Shown here piece after piece: positions 5,921 through 8,769 of a stretch of DNA of 8,769 nucleotides (position 1 is the first letter of the stretch; each line of letters opens with the position of its first letter). The stretch spans positions 1-8,769 of the forward strand of contig DATBFX010000236.1 of the NCBI GenBank assembly GCA_036558305.1. Direction: 5' to 3'. The notes under the pieces were generated by a model, which had not been told where the DNA came from, did no database searches, and was given only the letters and a program-made list of their open reading frames with translations. The position numbers and the translations under genes are program-made. Origin of the DNA: DATBFX01 sp036558305. Lineage in GTDB: Bacteria > Chloroflexota > Chloroflexia > Thermomicrobiales > UBA6265.

Positions 5921-7044
5921 GTCGCCTGCTCCACGTCGCTCAACCGGTGCGACAACTCCTGTACGGCGGCGACGACGAGCGGCATCAGCTTCGAGTTGTC
6001 GAGTTGTTGCGGCATGATCGCCCCGACCGACGGGGCGCGGAGTTCGTCCACGTCGTGTTCGGTCGCCACGGCGTCCTTCTCGCCGGTCACTGCTTCGGGG
6101 ACGACTTCGGCTACTTCGTGGGCGATGAACGCGTCCATCCGACGGTCTTCGGGGTCGTCTTTCCATGTGGCCCGGTACGGGTGGAGTCTCATCAGCCGTT
6201 CGAGCGCGCCTTGGATCGGGCTGATCACGTTCTTCAACCGGTAGTCCGACGTGGTTCCGTAGTTCGTGGTGTTCGCGGCCGGTGACGTAATCGCCCCGAC
6301 GGTGTTGTCACCGCGCCGGAAGTGCATCATGTCCGCCCCGTTGGCGTTGCCGCCCGCCGCTTTGTTGGCGATGAAGCACGGCGTGTTCAGCAACTCGTTG
6401 GTCATACGGAAATACTGGGCGGTGCGCCAGATGGTGCCGCCGACGTTCGGGTTGGTTTCGGTGGTGATCCCGCCGAGCACGTACGGATCCTTGAACCGGA
6501 CGAACTCGGACGGGGTGCCGATTCGGACGACCTGACCTGCCGCCGATCCGATGTACACGTCTTCGATGTCGGACACGAGCCGTATTTCGCCGTTCCACCG
6601 GCCGACGTACCCGGCTCGCAGCGTTTCGGTCGGGGTCGTGTAGAACGCGATGTAAGGCTGGTTGATGCCCGCCACGTCGGACGACAGCCGGAGCACGTCC
6701 TGCTGTCCGGCCCCGGTTATCCGTGCCCGCTGAGTGCCGCACTGCAAGATCGTGTTTCCGGCGACAGCCAAATCGATGTACTGGTTCGACTGCAACGCCA
6801 TCGTGGAGTTGTTTGCCGGGGCTTGGATCACGAACGCCGCGGACGCTCCGGTGCCGTACGGGAAGATCGCCCCGACCGTCGCGTTGTTCGACTTCCAGTA
6901 TACGGGACTGTTCGCGCCGCCGGTCCCGTTCAAGTTGAGCGGGCCGGTGAGGGTGCCGCCGGTCAACGGCAGAAAGTTGCCGCCAGCGCCGCCGCTGGCG
7001 ATGTCGATCCACTGATCGTTGACCTTGACCCGCAGCACACCCAT
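5911..7044 (-). CDS. Tail fibre with peptidase S74 chaperone domain (second copy)
   Basis: 377 aa. It starts with MGVLRVKVNDQWIDI, a short N-terminal segment common in phage tail proteins, followed by a fibre repeat LPLTGGTLTGPLNLNG (25-40). A long beta-rich shaft has the module YIAFY...RAGYVG...EIRLVSD (131-159), also found in the first copy, and HFRRGDNTVGAIT (241-253). The S74 domain begins near 262 with GTTSDYRLKN (S266, D267, K271 in the self-cleavage motif). MDAFIAHEVAEVVPEAVTGE (303-322) and a C-terminal helix, VVAAVQELSHRLSDVEQA, form the trimerising end. About twelve extra residues (near 330-343) are present compared with the first copy. The start lies one base after the stop of the 68-aa gene. 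GGAGG is 15 bases upstream, rather far, so coupling is likely. The gene overlaps the glycosyltransferase by ten bases. Confidence 0.9.
   Translation of the reverse strand: MGVLRVKVNDQWIDIASGGAGGNFLPLTGGTLTGPLNLNGTGGANSPVYWKSNNATVGAIFPYGTGASAAFVIQAPANNSTMALQSNQYIDLAVAGNTILQCGTQRARITGAGQQDVLRLSSDVAGINQPYIAFYTTPTETLRAGYVGRWNGEIRLVSDIEDVYIGSAAGQVVRIGTPSEFVRFKDPYVLGGITTETNPNVGGTIWRTAQYFRMTNELLNTPCFIANKAAGGNANGADMMHFRRGDNTVGAITSPAANTTNYGTTSDYRLKNVISPIQGALERLMRLHPYRATWKDDPEDRRMDAFIAHEVAEVVPEAVTGEKDAVATEHDVDELRAPSVGAIMPQQLDNSKLMPLVVAAVQELSHRLSDVEQATWE
5929..5932 (-). promoter_or_regulatory. Shine-Dalgarno GGAG favouring the first ATG of the glycosyltransferase
   Basis: GGAG on the minus strand, eight bases before the ATG at 5920 but fourteen before the ATG at 5914. 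It therefore favours the longer protein by two residues. Confidence 0.45.
6895..6905 (-). repeat. Near copy of the dyad motif in reverse orientation
   Basis: The minus strand reads CCGTATACTGG, 10 of 11 bases, inside the second tail fibre (codons for Pro-Val-Tyr-Trp). Confidence 0.35.
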
Positions 7045-7045
7045 G

Positions 7046-7252
7046 TCAGGACGAGGTTTCCTCCACGTGGACGGCTGCGCCGTTCGAGCCGACCGCTGGT
7101 AGCTGCCCTTGGAGTTCTGCGAGGGTGGCGAGCAGTTCGAGGTTCTCCCGCATCAACTGGCCGATGCGTTGCGCCAGGTTCTCTTTCACGATCTGGTCGC
7201 GTTGGGCCTGTCGTAGCAGATCGTCGTAGCTGGGCTGGCCGTCGTTGCTCAC
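7046..7252 (-). CDS. 68-aa coiled-coil protein between tail-fibre genes
   Basis: A small hydrophilic protein with a GTG start (GTGA overlap with the stop of the 98-aa gene, 7249-7252). Residues about 9-51 (YDDLLRQAQRDQIVKENLAQ and on to LAELQGQL) are continuously helix-forming with hydrophobic residues spaced like a heptad pattern, so a coiled coil is likely. The N-terminus is short and polar and the tail (GSNGAAVHVEETSS) looks flexible. The open frame continues upstream of the GTG, but that part is Arg/Pro-rich shadow sequence from the neighbouring gene. No Shine-Dalgarno is obvious; translation is probably coupled. I do not recognise a family. Small coiled-coil proteins next to fibres may be fibre adaptors, assembly chaperones or tail parts; none is shown here. 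Confidence 0.7.
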   Translation of the reverse strand: MSNDGQPSYDDLLRQAQRDQIVKENLAQRIGQLMRENLELLATLAELQGQLPAVGSNGAAVHVEETSS

Positions 7253-7545
7253 GGCGTCGGGACCGGTTCGGGTGGGACTTGGGCGAGCAGGGCTTGCATC
7301 GCGGACAGGATGTCTTGGTCGGTGATCACCGATGCTTCCCAGCCGGGACGGCCGATGCCCGCAGCCTGAGCGGATTCGTACTTGGCGTCGAACCCGGGGG
7401 CGGCGGCGAGCTTCCAAATGTTCAGTTGCACGTACGACAACGGGTTCGTGGGGCTGGCTGCCGGGATCTCCTTCGACGCCGCGGCGTTGCACCGGTTGAT
7501 GAAGTCCTGATCCTGGGCCAGTTGGGACTGGGTGGCGTAGCTCAT
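7249..7545 (-). CDS. 98-aa small phage structural-type protein
   Basis: 98 aa, starting MSYATQSQLAQDQDFINRCN. The layout is an N-terminal helix with DxDFxxRCxxAxxKE, a middle region ending in a GWEASVITDQDILSAMQALL segment (68-87), then a Pro-rich tail (PPEPVPTP). It resembles a recurring group of small phage virion-region proteins that contain an early DxxFxxRV helix and a late ITDxDIxxAV segment. That match is from memory and tentative, and the function of that group is not known to me. The ATG overlaps the stop of the first tail fibre as ATGA, and a good AAGGAG lies four bases upstream, so the start is secure. It is followed by the 68-aa gene with a GTGA overlap. The two small genes sit as a pair between fibre genes. 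Confidence 0.78.
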   Translation of the reverse strand: MSYATQSQLAQDQDFINRCNAAASKEIPAASPTNPLSYVQLNIWKLAAAPGFDAKYESAQAAGIGRPGWEASVITDQDILSAMQALLAQVPPEPVPTP

Positions 7546-8769
7546 GTGGCTCCTTCTACTCGACGGGCGAGATCCTGAACGGCGGCGACAATGAGCGGGA
7601 TCAGCCGGGAGGCGTCGAGTTGCTGCGGCTGGATGTCACCGCTTTCGTATACCGCATCCTTCTCCCCGGTGACCGCGTCGGGCACCGCTTCAGCGACCTC
7701 ATGGGCGAAGAATCCGTCCATCTCGATCTGATTGGGGTCGTCCTTCCACACGATCCGCCGCGGCATCAACCGCATCAGCCGTTGCAGCCCGTCCCAGATT
7801 CCGCCGTGGTCGTTCTTCAGCCGGTAGTCGCTCGACGTGTTGTAGAGCACCGCAGCGGTAGTGCCGTTACGGGTAATCGAGCCGATGGTGGTGCCGTTGT
7901 TACGCCAGTGAGCGAAGTCATGGCCCGACCCGACCCCGGCCCCGACTTTGTTGAGCGCCAGCATCGGGGTGTTCGTCACGTTGTTGGTGATGCAGGCGTT
8001 GCAGCCATCGCTGCTGACGATCTGGAACCCGGTGGCGGCTTGGTCGTTCGCCGTCTTGTTGAGCAGGAACCACGCCCCGCTGAACCGGCCGTTCTCGGTG
8101 CCGTTGGCGACGAAGCGGACATCGCCGCTGTTGCTCATCAGCGTCGTCACTCCGGAAGCAATCTCGTTGATGACTCGCAACTCGGAAGCGCCGGGGAATC
8201 CGATGTAGCCCGAGCGGGTCTGAGGTGCGGCTCCGTGGTACAGGCTGATGTAGTCGCCGCCGCTGGTGCCGTAGAGGCGCAGCGGGCTGGCCGAGTTCAC
8301 GGCCGCGTTGGTGTCGTCCCCGATCCACAGGATGCCGTCACGGAACAGTCCGCTGCGCTTGCCGTTGCCGTCAATGGTGACCCCGGTGCTGCCGCCCTGA
8401 ATGGCGATTTCGGGACCAGCGGTGGTTATCACCAGCCGGTTGGTGGCGTCGGGGCCGATGCTGGCCCGGTTCACCGCCGTGTCGGAATCGAAGCTGATCC
8501 GCGGCCCATCCGTGCTGGTGCCGAACAGACGCAGCGGCATCGAGTCGGTTCCCCCGGTCCCGGCGTTGATCCGCCCGGTCATCGTCAACCCGGTGCCGTT
8601 GAGCGCCCCGGTCATCGTGTCGCCATCGACGTTGACGTACAGAGTGTCCGCGACGGTCTGGGTCAATACGGCGACCCAGTTGCCGTCGGCGCGCAGGAAG
8701 TTCGTCGTACCCCCGCCGGACATCGGGACCGTGCCACGTGCGGTGGCCGTGAAGTCGGTGACTTCGAGG
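7542..8769 (-). CDS. Tail fibre with peptidase S74 chaperone domain (first copy), N-terminus beyond window
   Basis: About 408 residues are visible and the frame is still open at the window end, so the true start lies upstream. An internal ATG at 8723 is not the start. The codons before it read LEVTDFTATARGTVP and join the fibre motif MSGGGTTNFLRADGNW, which normally lies inside tail fibres. Then come a repeat DGDTMTGALNGTGLTMTG and two related shaft repeats, PLRLFGTSTDGPRISFDSD and PLRLYGTSGGDYISLYHG. The module SGYIG...ELRVINE is shared with the second copy. FAHWRNNGTTIGSIT leads into the S74 chaperone with NTSSDYRLKN; the motif serine codon is at 7830-7832 and the lysine codon at 7815-7817. 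FFAHEVAEAVPDAVTGEKDA and a final helix follow. Expected role: trimeric receptor-binding fibre that cuts off its own C-terminal chaperone after folding. The gene ends with ATGA overlapping the next start. Confidence 0.9.
   Translation of the reverse strand, partial: LEVTDFTATARGTVPMSGGGTTNFLRADGNWVAVLTQTVADTLYVNVDGDTMTGALNGTGLTMTGRINAGTGGTDSMPLRLFGTSTDGPRISFDSDTAVNRASIGPDATNRLVITTAGPEIAIQGGSTGVTIDGNGKRSGLFRDGILWIGDDTNAAVNSASPLRLYGTSGGDYISLYHGAAPQTRSGYIGFPGASELRVINEIASGVTTLMSNSGDVRFVANGTENGRFSGAWFLLNKTANDQAATGFQIVSSDGCNACITNNVTNTPMLALNKVGAGVGSGHDFAHWRNNGTTIGSITRNGTTAAVLYNTSSDYRLKNDHGGIWDGLQRLMRLMPRRIVWKDDPNQIEMDGFFAHEVAEAVPDAVTGEKDAVYESGDIQPQQLDASRLIPLIVAAVQDLARRVEGAT
7550..7555 (-). promoter_or_regulatory. 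Shine-Dalgarno AAGGAG for the 98-aa gene
   Basis: AAGGAG on the minus strand, four bases before the ATG at 7545, inside the final codons (GAA GGA GCC ACA TGA) of the first tail fibre. Confidence 0.6.
7645..7655 (+). repeat. Weaker copy of the dyad motif (TCGTATACCGC)
   Basis: 9 of 11 bases, same orientation as most copies, inside the first tail fibre. Here the core GTATAC falls in a different codon phase than in the glycosyltransferase copies. Confidence 0.3.

Noticed and set aside
5921..6166. N-terminal extension of the glycosyltransferase into the second fibre gene
   Set aside because: The extra residues are Arg-rich shadow sequence. The typical first strand of the fold begins at MKLILLGF right after the ATG at 5920.
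7253..7492. N-terminal extension of the 68-aa coiled-coil gene
   Set aside because: The added sequence is Arg/Pro-rich and lies over the 98-aa gene, which has a good ribosome site and an ATGA start. The GTGA overlap explains the shorter form.
8721..8723. ATG at 8723 as the start of the first tail fibre
   Set aside because: The frame is open to the window end, and the codons upstream (LEVTDFTATARGTVP) continue a fibre motif that is normally internal.
3643..8769. Diversity-generating retroelement acting on the fibres
   Set aside because: No reverse transcriptase and no template/variable repeat pair is seen, and the fibres end in S74 domains rather than a C-type lectin variable region. Parts outside the window cannot be excluded.
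1..8769. tRNA genes, CRISPR arrays, insertion sequences, attachment sites
   Set aside because: I read both strands and saw no cloverleaf, no regularly spaced repeats, no transposase or integrase, and no space for them between genes.

Overview
The window is a piece of a tailed double-stranded DNA phage (Caudoviricetes), either a free phage contig or a prophage. Every supported gene lies on the minus strand, so the biological reading direction runs from base 8769 down to base 1. Base composition is GC-rich and third codon positions are mostly G or C. Together with GTG and TTG starts and the style of the packaging proteins, this suggests a phage of a high-GC bacterium, possibly an actinobacterium. 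No gene here fixes the host, and I see no integrase, tRNA, bacterial gene or CRISPR array.

Layout in transcription order: (1) the C-terminal part of a tail fibre with a peptidase S74 (endosialidase-type) chaperone domain, cut by the window end (7542 to beyond 8769); (2) a 98-aa small structural-type protein (7249-7545); (3) a 68-aa coiled-coil protein (7046-7252); (4) a second S74 tail fibre (5911-7044); (5) a GT-B, GT4-like glycosyltransferase (4811-5920); (6) a third, more diverged S74 tail fibre (3643-4806); (7) a 140-aa protein with weak resemblance to actinophage tail-terminator or head-tail joining proteins (3224-3646); (8) the large terminase subunit (1780-3222); (9) a 132-aa unknown protein with a CxC motif (1357-1755); (10) a 55-aa two-helix membrane protein that starts with TTG (1193-1360); (11) a MuF/SPP1 gp7-like minor head protein (98-1192); (12) the first codons of a CxxC protein cut by the other window end (1-59).

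The genes are packed with stop/start overlaps (ATGA, GTGA, TTGA) or gaps of 0-4 bases, so this looks like one translationally coupled late operon for host recognition, DNA packaging and head assembly. Only two gaps exceed 10 bases: 24 bases after terL and 38 bases after the MuF gene. Both contain the same small dyad, CCGTATACCGG or CCGTAAACCGG on the plus strand. Exact or near copies of it also lie inside three genes.

The points most worth a second look are this dispersed motif, the three-member S74 fibre family with a glycosyltransferase embedded in it, the missing portal gene between terL and muF, and the tiny TTG-initiated membrane protein. No gene-free stretch exceeds 38 bases.
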